Source of the DNA: an uncultured Duncaniella sp.
GTDB taxonomy: Bacteria; Bacteroidota; Bacteroidia; Bacteroidales; Muribaculaceae
DNA length: 64,000 bases
Direction of reading: 5' to 3'
Assembly (NCBI GenBank): GCA_958352885.1
Contig: CATWQI010000001.1
Coordinates: forward strand, 62,001 to 126,000
Shown piece after piece: positions 8,737 through 17,112 of this stretch. Under the pieces are notes generated by a model that was not told the DNA's origin, ran no database searches, and saw only the letters and a program-made list of their open reading frames with translations. Numbering within the stretch: position 1 is the stretch's first letter; every line of letters begins with the position of its first letter. The translations under genes and the position numbers were made by a program.

Positions 8737-9297
8737 TCAATTATTGTTAAACCAATTGCTCGTGGCACTGATTGCTAATAAAGACGGCTCTATCCTTACA
8801 TATTTCCTCAAGGCTTTCCTTGCCCGGTTGAAAGTGAATCCGGTGTTGAGCACATTATCCAGCAGGAATATATTAGTGTTGGATTGTAATGTCTCCTTGC
8901 AGTCCGCATTTCCTTTGACTTTCAATCCAATCCTTACGCCCTTGAGCGAAACCCTCTCTTTCTTGATGTCATAGAGTTTCTTTCTTGGAGTACCCGAAAG
9001 GATGTCAGCCACCGCACAATCCTTGCGTATCGCTCTGATTGCGATTGCAAGTTCAAGGGTATATTCAGCATTTCCCGAGGACTGCGGAATGGGTATCAGC
9101 ACAGAATTGGGAGTGATGATTTGGGAGAGAAGGAGTGCGGCGGTTGCAATGGCGGTCGCGTCGTTTTTCTTTACGTCCTTTGATAATTTCCTCAATGTGT
9201 GCGGATATGCCTCGCTGTCGTGATACATCTTTCCGTAAGAGCCTAAGACCCTCACCTCCTTTATCGTAATCCTCTCTTTTTTCTGTCTCACAAGCAC
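8737..9297 (-). CDS. Phosphoribosyltransferase-like protein (ComF-like)
   Basis: The 186-aa product contains VLIPIPQSSGNAEYTLELA, resembling the ComF-type 'PVP' segment, and FLLDNVLNTGFTFNRARKAL (about residues 143-162), which matches the PRPP-binding loop of type I phosphoribosyltransferases (hydrophobic-DD-TG-T), with the second acid of the usual pair replaced by Asn. This suggests PRPP or nucleotide binding. Its partner is the SLOG protein just downstream. PRTase/SLOG pairs are predicted nucleotide-centred conflict or signalling modules; the function here is inferred. Confidence 0.72.
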   Translation of the reverse strand: MLVRQKKERITIKEVRVLGSYGKMYHDSEAYPHTLRKLSKDVKKNDATAIATAALLLSQIITPNSVLIPIPQSSGNAEYTLELAIAIRAIRKDCAVADILSGTPRKKLYDIKKERVSLKGVRIGLKVKGNADCKETLQSNTNIFLLDNVLNTGFTFNRARKALRKYVRIEPSLLAISATSNWFNNN

Positions 9298-9748
9298 CTC
9301 TTGTTTTTTCCCTCTATTTCATCTGGCTTCGGGAACGGCCATTCAGATTTTTCAGGCAATCGGGAGGGCGCGTCAACAGAGGCAATTCGACAAGTCCTTG
9401 GCCACCGGGCAAGCCTTCGGTTGACTTGGCATTTGACGGAGGCACCCTAATTTCGCCGTCAAAAATCAATGGCGTTACCGGTCAAAGAAGAATCTGCTAT
9501 AAACGGATCTCAATTTGTTGTGAAATCATGGCTAAATGTCAGAAGACAGGAACTATAACCGGAGGTGTTGTAACCTTGATGGTTGCCATATGTTCCGGGT
9601 AAGGACATATCCGTGTTTGAGATTCCTTTGTCTATGCTATCCATACGGGCTGCCATATCGGAGCCTTTGCAGACAAGAATACTGAAAGGGATGACTGAGA
9701 ATCGTGCAGTCTTGAGAAGGATGCAATCATAAATATATTCTCAAATAT
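9298..9748. other. Intergenic region between divergent cargo operons
   Basis: About 450 bp with no supported gene. It holds an 8-bp inverted repeat (TTTGACGG at 9432-9439 with CCGTCAAA at 9456-9463) of unknown use. The sequence is G/C-rich enough to be an old coding remnant, but no frame is convincing. Confidence 0.4.
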
Positions 9749-9779
9749 TTTGATATTTCGGGAAATAGAGTTATTTTTG
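9749..9779 (+). promoter_or_regulatory. Bacteroidetes-type promoter of AbiE-like operon
   Basis: TTTG at 9749-9752 and TATTTTTG at 9772-9779 are separated by 19 bp. This is an exact match to the Bacteroidetes sigma pattern (TTTG, 19-21 bp, TAnnTTTG), about 42 bp before the start codon at 9821. Confidence 0.75.
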
Positions 9780-9820
9780 CATCGTTTTAATATTATATTA
9801 AAATAGAGCAAAATTTAAAA

Positions 9821-10777
9821 ATGAACAGTATCTCGATACTTGGCCGGAGTGTAAGGCTGACACCACGTGATAAAAAGCGACTGAAAGGGCTTGCTGTCGG
9901 GGATATTCTATCGTACCGCTTTTGGGATGGAGAGTACCTCGGACAAGAGTTCCTGTTTGCCCAACCCGCCGGAACTGTGTCCACTCCGCGTGCCATGGCG
10001 ATTACATCAGAAAAAGTGAAGGGTACTTTCGGCCTGCCATTGGTATATGTTCTGGAATCCTGTCCCGCATATCTACGTCAGCGCCTGATAGAAAAAGGTG
10101 TGTTCTTCGTTGTGTCCGACAAATTCGCCTTTTTGCCGACGTTGATAGCAAATGAACGGATCAGGGTCGCTCCGGAAGCTGAACGGCTGACCCCCGTGGC
10201 ACAATACCTATTGTTATATCACCTCCAGGTGAAGAATCTTGACGGAATGTCAGCGAAAGAAATATCATCCTATGTTCCATACTCATATTCCAGCGTGACA
10301 TTGGGACTCGTCTGCCTCGATGACCTTGGGTTTATAAAAAGGGAAGCCGACAGCACCAAAAGAAAGGTCGTACGGTTCACCGCTGCCGGGAAAGCCCTTT
10401 ATGACATGGCTTTGGAATATCTGCAAAACCCAGTAGCGTTTCAGCTGTATTGCGATGCGTTAAATTCAGAAAAAAGATTCCCAACTTGTGGCATAAACGC
10501 GCTGTCTCATTTCTCAATGCTTTCTCCCGATCCCGAAAGGATGGTCGCCATAAGCAAAAAAGATTTGAAGGAGTACAGAAATGATGGATCCATAGTGGGG
10601 GAAAACCGTTATGACGGCCCTGTATTCATTGAAGTCTGGGAATATCCGCCTGTCACCGTGCAGGGATATGAGGGGGAATGGGTTGACAGACTTTCATTGG
10701 CTCTTTCCCTTGCCGGTGATCACGATCCGAGAGTTGAAAAAGAAGTTGAACGAATGTTGGAAGAAATAAAATGGTAG
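9821..10777 (+). CDS. AbiEi-like winged-helix regulator/antitoxin
   Basis: The 318-aa protein has a region near residues 140-175 (SAKEISSYVPYSYSSVTLG..CLDDLGFIKRE) that reads as a winged helix of the MarR/AbiEi kind, surrounded by a larger domain like AbiEi antitoxins. Its stop overlaps the start of a nucleotidyltransferase-like gene by 7 bp, as in type IV AbiE systems where AbiEi represses the operon and counteracts AbiEii. Family assignment is from layout and motifs, not alignment. A strong Bacteroidetes promoter precedes it. Confidence 0.65.
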   Translation: MNSISILGRSVRLTPRDKKRLKGLAVGDILSYRFWDGEYLGQEFLFAQPAGTVSTPRAMAITSEKVKGTFGLPLVYVLESCPAYLRQRLIEKGVFFVVSDKFAFLPTLIANERIRVAPEAERLTPVAQYLLLYHLQVKNLDGMSAKEISSYVPYSYSSVTLGLVCLDDLGFIKREADSTKRKVVRFTAAGKALYDMALEYLQNPVAFQLYCDALNSEKRFPTCGINALSHFSMLSPDPERMVAISKKDLKEYRNDGSIVGENRYDGPVFIEVWEYPPVTVQGYEGEWVDRLSLALSLAGDHDPRVEKEVERMLEEIKW

Positions 10778-11556
10778 GACTTGACAAATTCAAGGAGGTG
10801 TTTTCTCAATATTCCGATAACTATGTGATTATCGGAGGCACTGCCTGTGAGATAGTGATGACGGGGACAGCGATGCGTCCCCGGGCCACTCACGACATTG
10901 ATATGATTGTGGTGGTGGAACGCATGACCCCCGAATTTGGACAACGCTTCTGGGATTTTATCGCGGAAGGTGGCTATAGACCGGAAAAATACAAGACTCC
11001 GGAGAATGGACAAACCAGATACCAACTTTATCGTTTCGTCAACGGAAGGTCAGGATATCCCGAAATGATAGAATTATTGTCGCGTCATCCCGATGCTCTC
11101 GGGGAGCCGCATGGTATGGTGATAGAGCCTATACCCGTAGATGAGAACGTGTCAAGTCTCAGCGCAATCATAATGGATGATGATTTCTATAACTTTACAA
11201 TCCGACACAGCATTGTCACGGATGGAATTCGCCATGCCGATGCTTTGGCTCTGATAGCATTGAAGGCATGTGCTTATCTAAACCTTCTGAAAGACAAGAA
11301 CGATGGCAGGCATGTCAATTCAAAGGACATCAGGAAGCACCGTTCCGATGTGTTGAAAAATGCCGTGATACTGGAGGAAACAGAGGTGTACGCCCCTGCG
11401 AAAGTTGTCGACGTCATTCAAGAATTTGTTTCCTCATTACGAAATGACTGGCAGCAGCTTGCGTCGCCATTGGCCCGGACATTAGACCGTGACGAAAATT
11501 TTGTGTCGGGACTACTTGACATCCTTGAAACCATATTCCTTTCCGAAGAACCATGA
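10771..11556 (+). CDS. AbiEii-like nucleotidyltransferase-fold protein
   Basis: The 261-aa product has YVIIGGTACEIVM (residues about 16-28) and RATHDIDMIVVVE (about 36-48), the GG-S/T and DxD signatures of the polymerase-beta-type nucleotidyltransferase fold used by AbiEii, MNT and related toxins. The C-terminal helical part (ALIALKACAYLNLLKDKNDGR..SKDIRKH) also matches AbiEii proteins, where this segment follows the catalytic domain. It is probably the toxin/effector of the operon. It overlaps its neighbours on both sides (7 bp and 4 bp). Confidence 0.78.
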   Translation: MVGLDKFKEVFSQYSDNYVIIGGTACEIVMTGTAMRPRATHDIDMIVVVERMTPEFGQRFWDFIAEGGYRPEKYKTPENGQTRYQLYRFVNGRSGYPEMIELLSRHPDALGEPHGMVIEPIPVDENVSSLSAIIMDDDFYNFTIRHSIVTDGIRHADALALIALKACAYLNLLKDKNDGRHVNSKDIRKHRSDVLKNAVILEETEVYAPAKVVDVIQEFVSSLRNDWQQLASPLARTLDRDENFVSGLLDILETIFLSEEP

Positions 11557-12317
11557 GAATACAATACGCAAGCGACCTTCATCTTGAATTTGGTGAGAAC
11601 AGTCGTTTTCTAAAAGAGAATCCACTGATTGTGTCCGGCGACATACTTGTGCTTGCCGGCGACATAGGGTATCTTGGCGACGACAATTATTCCAGGCATC
11701 CCTTCTGGAATTGGGCTTCGCAGAACTACAGACATGTCTATGTGGTTCCAGGCAATCACGAACTCTACAAATTCTTTGACATCAATCAGCTTGAAAGTGG
11801 GCTGGTGCTCGATATACGCGACAACGTGAGCTGCCATTATAACGATGTAATCCATTTGGATGGCAATACTGACCTTATATTGTCAACCCTTTGGTCCCGC
11901 ATAGAATTGAAGGATGCCTATGCCGTGGAACATGGAGTAAGCGACTTTCGCCGGATATTGAACGGGGATGAGTTGATTGACTGGGTGCGCTTCAATGAGG
12001 AACATGAAAAATGTGTAGAATTTATCCGGAGAAGCGTGGAAGACAGTTCGGCGAATAAAATCATAGTGGCCACCCATCATGTGCCATCCTTTGGGCTGAT
12101 GTCCCATGAGTTTGAAGGAAGCAAAATTAACGGTGCGTTTACCAGCGAGTTGAAAGAATATATTCTGCAAAGTAAAATAGACTGCTGGATATATGGGCAC
12201 AGTCATCGGAACATTGACAAGGAAATTGGCAGGACACTCTGTGTCAGCAACCAATTGGGTTATGTATTCGCTAACGAACACCTGAGTTTCAACAGGTCAA
12301 AATCCATTGAGCTATGA
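11553..12317 (+). CDS. Metallophosphoesterase
   Basis: The 254-aa calcineurin-like phosphoesterase has all the canonical metal-binding blocks: SDLHLEF near the start, VLAGDIG (about residue 30), VPGNHELY (about 66), ATHHVPS (about 170) and YGHSH (about 212). The ATG overlaps the stop of the nucleotidyltransferase-like gene (ATGA), so it belongs to that operon. A phosphoesterase as a third member is not part of the classical AbiE pair. It might reverse a nucleotide or RNA modification made by the neighbour, or be a separate effector. Confidence 0.9.
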   Translation: MRIQYASDLHLEFGENSRFLKENPLIVSGDILVLAGDIGYLGDDNYSRHPFWNWASQNYRHVYVVPGNHELYKFFDINQLESGLVLDIRDNVSCHYNDVIHLDGNTDLILSTLWSRIELKDAYAVEHGVSDFRRILNGDELIDWVRFNEEHEKCVEFIRRSVEDSSANKIIVATHHVPSFGLMSHEFEGSKINGAFTSELKEYILQSKIDCWIYGHSHRNIDKEIGRTLCVSNQLGYVFANEHLSFNRSKSIEL

Positions 12318-12487
12318 TATAAATGGAGCCTCTCCATATAAAAAGCGATGCTGATGTCCGAGACTCTTTGCCCCAATGACGCAGTGCATAGGTAAGGAAC
12401 TCGTATTATACAAAGGGAAGAGAGACTACAGCGCCCTGTCAGGTCAAAATCCGGCAAGAAACTTTTACAAACAAAATATCATGCACT
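12318..12487. other. Convergent spacer after the AbiE-like operon
   Basis: Only a short hairpin (ATGGAG/CTCCAT, about 12323-12337, 3-nt loop) without a T run was seen. No gene is supported. Confidence 0.4.
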
Positions 12488-12526
12488 AAAAAAAGCGAGG
12501 CGTGAACGCTTACTGTCCACGCCTCG
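12488..12526 (-). terminator. Terminator of the small minus-strand operon
   Basis: CGAGGCGTG (12496-12504) and CACGCCTCG (12518-12526) form a 9-bp G/C stem. On the minus strand it is followed by a run of seven T, a good intrinsic terminator below the gene ending at 12552. Confidence 0.8.
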
Positions 12527-12551
12527 GATAATACATTTTAATATGAGTTTG

Positions 12552-12845
12552 TCATAATTCCGGTATCGGGAACCACTTTACATTCTCTTTCACATCGGAG
12601 GGGAACACCACCGGGTCAAACTTGATTATCTCCAGTGAAGCCATCCTCATATCCTCATGGTCAATACGAAGTATTATATGCTGTCCTTTCTCCGGCTTTT
12701 TATCCTTGAAAAAGTGCCAGCGGTCGGACGGAACTCTGTCCGCCCATTCCGCGCCCTCGATGAAACAATACATATTTGGCACTCTGAACTCACTGTCCTT
12801 GTACCGCTCCGATGCGGCGGCTTGGATTTGCTCTCTGCGTGTCAT
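12552..12845 (-). CDS. Small conserved mobile-element protein (DUF551-like)
   Basis: The 97-aa protein starts MTRREQIQAAASERY and has FIEGAEWAD followed by WHFFKDKKPEKGQHIILRID. This layout (N-terminal helix, GAxWAD, then W-x-x-x-KP) is common in small phage and mobile-element proteins of Bacteroidales with a DUF551-type C-terminal segment. Function unknown. It is the last gene of a minus-strand cluster and is followed by a terminator. Confidence 0.7.
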   Translation of the reverse strand: MTRREQIQAAASERYKDSEFRVPNMYCFIEGAEWADRVPSDRWHFFKDKKPEKGQHIILRIDHEDMRMASLEIIKFDPVVFPSDVKENVKWFPIPEL

Positions 12846-12857
12846 TGTCTCGGATTT

Positions 12858-13130
12858 TCAGTCAAACCATTCCGGGTTGCTCTCTTTCAAGATGTCAATC
12901 AGCTCGCTGTCGGAAAGTTGCAGGTCAGCATCGGAGGTGTAGAAGAATATTTCCTCATCAACTCTCTCCGCTTCCTTGTCAGCGAAACCGTTGCAACTCT
13001 CTGTGATTTGATTAGGCATCAATGCGTCCATGAGGCTGAGCCCCCCGATTGTAAGCTGTTCACCCTCGTTGCTCTCCAAGACACGGCATGTATAGCCTTT
13101 GCCTTTGTAATTGATTTCAGTCGTTACCAT
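12858..13130 (-). CDS. Hypothetical acidic protein
   Basis: The 90-aa protein is rich in Asp/Glu, with ISYKGKGYTCRV-like strands at the start and ...LSDSELIDILKESNPEWFD at the end. Family unknown. It lies 12 bp upstream of the DUF551-like gene on the same strand. The acidic composition would suit a DNA-mimic or antirestriction role, but that is only a suggestion. Confidence 0.6.
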   Translation of the reverse strand: MVTTEINYKGKGYTCRVLESNEGEQLTIGGLSLMDALMPNQITESCNGFADKEAERVDEEIFFYTSDADLQLSDSELIDILKESNPEWFD

Positions 13131-13199
13131 ATTGATTATTTTATTTATTGTGGTTTATGCCCCCGACAATCTGTCGGAATGTCGGGAGCTGTTTATAAT

Positions 13200-13823
13200 T
13201 CAGTCTATGTCTGCGCCTATGAAATGCTCATCGTCAATCAGCAAATAGTAGTAACCGTTGACACAACCACGATACTCCTTGCTGAAGCCTGCTGCTATGT
13301 CGCCTATATTGTAGTAGCCATCGTCTTTTTCAATGACTTTCAGCCACAGCGAGCCGTCATAGCCTCGGAAGTCAAACCGGTGAGAATTATAGTCGCGCCT
13401 CTCTTTGAGTGCTTCCCTGAACTCCTGCACTGCATAGGGGGCATATCTCTCAATCGCTTTAAGCGATATTATCTCTCCGTCAATCCTTGTGCCTGTGGTA
13501 AGGTGGTTTTCGTAGCAGCTCTTTGTCGGGTCGGCTTCAAGGCATTTGCGTACAAATGCCGAGGGGAAAGTGGCTCGTGAGGCGTAACGTTTGAATTTGG
13601 CTACAATGTCAGTTTCGGAACGCTCAACCTTTACCATGCCGCTCCACCCCTCGATGATGTCGATGGCGATTGGGTAGCCTCTGGTCTTTGAGCGTTTGGC
13701 GAACTCGCATATGTTGCCCTGTGCCGAGAGGAAAAGTCTTTTTCGCTCCTTGCCGTATGGAGTGGTGATGTCGAACACCCCCGAATTGCGATTGAGTATC
13801 TCTGCTGCATCTTGATAATTCAT
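13200..13823 (-). CDS. Hypothetical protein
   Basis: The 207-aa soluble protein of unknown family starts MNYQDAAEILNRNSG and ends YYYLLIDDEHFIGADID. No signal peptide or membrane segment. Its charged composition supports coding on the minus strand, whereas the opposing long plus-strand frame is rich in Cys/Val/Phe and looks like a shadow. First gene of the minus-strand cluster ending at 12552. Confidence 0.65.
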   Translation of the reverse strand: MNYQDAAEILNRNSGVFDITTPYGKERKRLFLSAQGNICEFAKRSKTRGYPIAIDIIEGWSGMVKVERSETDIVAKFKRYASRATFPSAFVRKCLEADPTKSCYENHLTTGTRIDGEIISLKAIERYAPYAVQEFREALKERRDYNSHRFDFRGYDGSLWLKVIEKDDGYYNIGDIAAGFSKEYRGCVNGYYYLLIDDEHFIGADID

Positions 13824-14403
13824 AGTCGTTTATGTTTTTGAGTTTTTTCCCTTTTTTTGAAGTTCCTTGAGCTTGTTTGGCAGGGGCAACCGTTTTACGT
13901 GCAACCCTGACTGTGACAAAAGGGAGAATAAGGCAAGCGTGAAGCCGATGACAAGGCTGGGATACCCAAATTTTGTAGGTACGATGAAATTTGCGGAGGC
14001 TCATGGGCGCGGACATCGACATCAAACACAATGCCGCTTGACATTCCTCCCGGGCGCAGTAGATTCGCACGGGAAAACGTCGCCAGGCCAAGACTCAAAG
14101 GCTTCTGGGAAATGAATGTATCGGGATAAAGCATCTGCCTTGATCTGGTAACATTCAGAATTATAAAGCAGGTTTTCAATGACAGGTAACAATACGAAAG
14201 TGTTGCTTACAACAGGATTGGCCTCCGACACGCTGTCTTTGGAGGTCACTCAATCGAAAATGCCTTGTGAGTACCGCGTGAGAGTAAATTATCCATAAAA
14301 GAATCCTGTACTACATTTTTAGTGTCTATTTCGTAACCCGATTACAATATCATGGTAAAAAAGTAGGATAAACAATCTTTTCTGAAAAAATACATTCTTT
14401 ACA
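13824..14403. other. Non-coding stretch, possible decayed gene
   Basis: About 580 bp with no convincing complete gene. Just above 13823 on the minus strand one frame reads ...RKTVAPAKQAQGTSKKGKKLKNIND, a lysine-rich segment like the tail of a DNA-binding protein, but it lacks a supported start. This may be the remnant of a decayed gene. Confidence 0.35.
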
Positions 14404-14439
14404 AACAATCCCCCGACACACATAATGCCGGGGTTTGTT
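14404..14439 (-). terminator. Hairpin below minus-strand gene pair
   Basis: AACAATCCCC (14404-14413) pairs with GGGGTTTGTT with one mismatch around a 16-nt loop. On the minus strand it is followed by a T-rich stretch. Likely terminator of the genes ending at 14493. Confidence 0.5.
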
Positions 14440-14492
14440 GTTGCTCAAATCCGATAACTCAACATAGAAAGACCTCTCCGTTGAATAGAATG

Positions 14493-14675
14493 TCAGTCCT
14501 TGCCGTTTTCTTTTTCCTCTATAAGTACGACTTCTGAAATGCGATACCATTCAACGTCTGAATGGTGGAGACCGAAAAACTCTATTATCCCGTCTTTGTC
14601 AAGATTACCCGAATACTGGGTTTTGATGGGATTGGGACGGTTGCGTTCCTTTGTGATTATAATATATTCTTTCAT
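14493..14675 (-). CDS. Small hypothetical protein
   Basis: The 60-aa protein starts MKEYIIITKERNRPNPIKTQY and continues DGIIEFFGLHHSDVEWYRISEVVLIEEKENGKD. The ATG at 14675 is preferred to an upstream TTG at 14699 that overlaps the preceding gene. The sequence resembles small beta-rich phage or mobile-element proteins, but no family was recognised. It follows the gene ending at 14693 by 17 bp. Confidence 0.6.
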   Translation of the reverse strand: MKEYIIITKERNRPNPIKTQYSGNLDKDGIIEFFGLHHSDVEWYRISEVVLIEEKENGKD

Positions 14676-14692
14676 TTTTATGAAGTTTGATG

Positions 14693-15181
14693 TTACCAAT
14701 GATAGTCAAGCACACCTCCGATATAGAATATCTGTCCTGCGGAGAAACCGTTAAGGTATTCCAGAAAAGCGGTGCTCCGTTCTGCGTAGGATTGATAATT
14801 ATCTTCCGAGAGATAGAATAGTGTTCCACTGTCAAGAGCGTTGTCGAGCACTCGCTCCATTCGGTAGAGTTTGAAGTCTCGGAACACGTTGTGAGTGCTG
14901 AGGGTTTCAGCGTGTCTGCGGATTTTCGGCAGCCATTCCCTGCGTACCCATTCCTCAAGACCTCCGTTGTAGACAATGGTGTCCGGCTCTGTGCCAAGAC
15001 TGAACATTCCGGTGGGCAGACATCCGTTTACAAGGTTCTCGATAGCTTCCTTACGTTCTTCCTCGCTGATTTCAGTGGTGTAGTCCACAAGAGGTGTCAG
15101 ACCAATCTCGATTGTCATTTCATCGATGAAGTTGTCTTTTTCGATTTGAGTGTCCGCAATTTGAATAATTGTGCTGTGCAT
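14693..15181 (-). CDS. Hypothetical acidic protein
   Basis: The 162-aa acidic protein starts MHSTIIQIADTQIEKDNFIDEMTIEIGL and ends SAGQIFYIGGVLDYHW. No signal peptide or membrane helix. Family not recognised. Acidic proteins at this position in conjugative elements are often antirestriction or host-takeover factors, which is inference only. Co-directional with the 60-aa gene downstream. Confidence 0.6.
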   Translation of the reverse strand: MHSTIIQIADTQIEKDNFIDEMTIEIGLTPLVDYTTEISEEERKEAIENLVNGCLPTGMFSLGTEPDTIVYNGGLEEWVRREWLPKIRRHAETLSTHNVFRDFKLYRMERVLDNALDSGTLFYLSEDNYQSYAERSTAFLEYLNGFSAGQIFYIGGVLDYHW

Positions 15182-15364
15182 AAGTCTGTTGATTTAGTTC
15201 ATTCCCTCATTTTATGCTTCATTGTCGAAGTCTCATATCAGGGATTTATGATGCAACCCTACGTCATCGTACAGGCATTGATGACGGTTTTTCAAGACAA
15301 ATACACTTTCGTGGAAAGGAAGATTTGTGGAAGAAATGCACCTTGAACCGACATATATGCCGAG

Positions 15365-15544
15365 ATGTCGGAACTTCGCATCCTTAAAGCCGATATAGGC
15401 TCCGACACGAAGAAATCCACATGTGACATTATAAAATGGATACTACCCTATTCATGCGGACAGGAACAGCAGTTCCTGAAACCACGGTTTATGTTTCAGG
15501 CCTTTCTGTGCGCTATGTCAGGTTATGACTGCCTGGAGATATAG
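15365..15544 (+). CDS. Possible small ORF, 59 aa
   Basis: ATG at 15365 to TAG at 15542-15544 encodes MSELRILKADIGSDTKKSTC... ending MSGYDCLEI. It overlaps the end of the minus-strand M23 gene by 22 bp in convergent orientation. Composition is protein-like, but no ribosome binding site or family was found. Low confidence. Confidence 0.3.
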   Translation: MSELRILKADIGSDTKKSTCDIIKWILPYSCGQEQQFLKPRFMFQAFLCAMSGYDCLEI

Positions 15545-16119
15545 TCCAAGAGGATGGCTGGGTCGAGAAGCCGGCCATTTCTTTTAAGGGTGATATGCAG
15601 ATGCGGATCGGTCGATCTGCCTGTAGAGCCGACGTGTGCGACAATCTGGCCGGGAACGACACGGCTTCCGACCCTTATGTCCGGTTTCCGGATAAGATGA
15701 CAATAACTGACAGTGAAACTCCCGTGCCGCAGTTTTATATAATTTCCTGAACGCTGGTCATATCCTACATGGGCAACTTCCCCGGGGAGCATTGCATATA
15801 CGGGAGTGCCGGATTTTGCTGATATGTCAAGTCCGGAGTGATTCTCGGATGTCCTCTTGCCGAATGGATTGCGTCGTTTCCCAAAACCTGATGAAACACG
15901 CAGATTCCCTTTAAGCGGTGGGTGGCACCATTCCAATGGTGCACGTTTGCCTGCAATAACGTTAACGGCATTGTTGCTCACGGTATCATTTTTCAGTCCC
16001 GCATCTGTTTCCGTCTGACCATTCCGGACACGGCAGATCGATGGCGGCCCGATTGTGTTGAACTGTGCTGACACTATAAGCCCCGAAGCGATGAATGACA
16101 AAACAAGCAATAATCTCAT
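15523..16119 (-). CDS. M23 (LytM-type) peptidase, secreted
   Basis: The ATG at 16119 gives a clean signal peptide (MRLLLVLSFIASGLIVSAQ); an upstream ATG at 16137 lies upstream of the predicted -7 box and is rejected. The mature part has ENHSGLDISAKSGTPVYA (His and Asp zinc ligands), SYCHL (catalytic His) and DPHLHITL (HxH), so the metallopeptidase looks active. It would cut peptide cross-bridges in peptidoglycan, possibly opening the wall for the mating channel. Transcribed away from the large operon at 16344. Confidence 0.88.
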   Translation of the reverse strand: MRLLLVLSFIASGLIVSAQFNTIGPPSICRVRNGQTETDAGLKNDTVSNNAVNVIAGKRAPLEWCHPPLKGNLRVSSGFGKRRNPFGKRTSENHSGLDISAKSGTPVYAMLPGEVAHVGYDQRSGNYIKLRHGSFTVSYCHLIRKPDIRVGSRVVPGQIVAHVGSTGRSTDPHLHITLKRNGRLLDPAILLDYISRQS

Positions 16120-16126
16120 ATAAATG

Positions 16127-16134
16127 CAAAGATA
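16127..16134 (-). promoter_or_regulatory. -7 box of the M23 gene, implying a near-leaderless mRNA
   Basis: TATCTTTG on the minus strand matches TAnnTTTG, with ATTG 19 bp upstream (16154-16157) as a weak -33. The expected start of transcription falls at or beside the ATG at 16119. Confidence 0.55.
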
Positions 16135-16306
16135 CAACTTGAAGGTTATTTACCAATAAACATTAACCCATTATAACAAAGGAGATTATATTTATATAGG
16201 CATGGATGTGTGCCAAAATTGCGTGCCTATCAGGAGATTTGGATAATGAATTATAAAAGATTGGCTCACCGGATATTGACATGATGATTAGCCACATACA
16301 TCATTA

Positions 16307-16314
16307 TATCTTTG
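16307..16314 (+). promoter_or_regulatory. -7 box of the large transfer operon
   Basis: TATCTTTG matches TAnnTTTG and lies 30 bp before the ATG at 16344. No clear TTTG was found 19-21 bp upstream, so the promoter may need an activator. Confidence 0.55.
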
Positions 16315-16343
16315 CCTCGGAATAATTTTAATAAACCGACTAT

Positions 16344-17105
16344 ATGAACCAATCACAATTCACAGAGGAAGAAATTCCATACCACATTCTCAATCGCTTC
16401 GGTCTCACACGCGAAATGATAGAGGATCTTCCCGAAGGACTCGGGCAGCGGTTGAGAGATGGCCGCACAACCCCTGTTCTCCCTATTAAAGTCATCGCAG
16501 ACAACGGCGACACGATTCTTGCAGCCGCCCGTCTGTCGCTTCACCGCAACTCGGACGGCGATGTCAGGGTCATGTTCTACCCCAGACTTGAAAAGATTGA
16601 CCTGTCACGCTTCCCGGAAGCGCAGCGCAAACCAATTTCCGGAGGCGAAACGGTAATCAGCGAAATCAGCCTCCCCGACGGAAAGAGAGCGCCGGCATTT
16701 TACCAGATTGACTCCGAGACGAATCAAGTAATGGCGGTGCCTGTCGCGGTTGTTGACAATAACATCAGGGTCATAGCCGACGAACTGCGTCTGACTCCGG
16801 CCGAGGTAAACTGCCTTCGCAACGGCAAGCTTCTCACGACACAGTATCAGGACAAGATGTGGACAATCGGTGTCTCGCTCCGTGAGCAACCCGGCATCCG
16901 CGTGGTGTGTGGTGACGAGGACACTTGGCGCGAGGATGACCGACGCGACTACGGCAAGTTCAACTTCGGTCTGAACGGATGCTGGATATCCAATGACGAG
17001 GGAGGTCTCGACTATGTTCCGGAGGATGAGTACACCGAGGAACTGTGGGATGAAATGAAGAAACGCGGCAACATGCAGCGTAACGCATCCACCCATAAAA
17101 TGTAA
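16344..17105 (+). CDS. DUF4099 domain protein
   Basis: The 253-aa protein begins with the DUF4099 signature: YHILNRFGLTREMIEDLPEG...LRDGRTTPVLPIKV (residues about 13-50). DUF4099 proteins occur in Bacteroides conjugative elements, often beside DNA-processing genes. The rest (PAFYQIDSETNQVMAVPV, then ELRLTPAEVNCLRNGKLL) has the basic, beta-rich look of the DUF3945 type. It is the first gene of a ~16 kb co-directional operon. Molecular function unknown. Confidence 0.8.
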   Translation: MNQSQFTEEEIPYHILNRFGLTREMIEDLPEGLGQRLRDGRTTPVLPIKVIADNGDTILAAARLSLHRNSDGDVRVMFYPRLEKIDLSRFPEAQRKPISGGETVISEISLPDGKRAPAFYQIDSETNQVMAVPVAVVDNNIRVIADELRLTPAEVNCLRNGKLLTTQYQDKMWTIGVSLREQPGIRVVCGDEDTWREDDRRDYGKFNFGLNGCWISNDEGGLDYVPEDEYTEELWDEMKKRGNMQRNASTHKM

Positions 17106-17112
17106 AACCTTA

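Noticed and set aside
12657..13580. Long plus-strand frame (307 codons)
   Set aside because: Opposes three minus-strand genes with protein-like charged composition; its translation is Cys/Val/Phe-rich and lacks any domain, typical of an antisense shadow.
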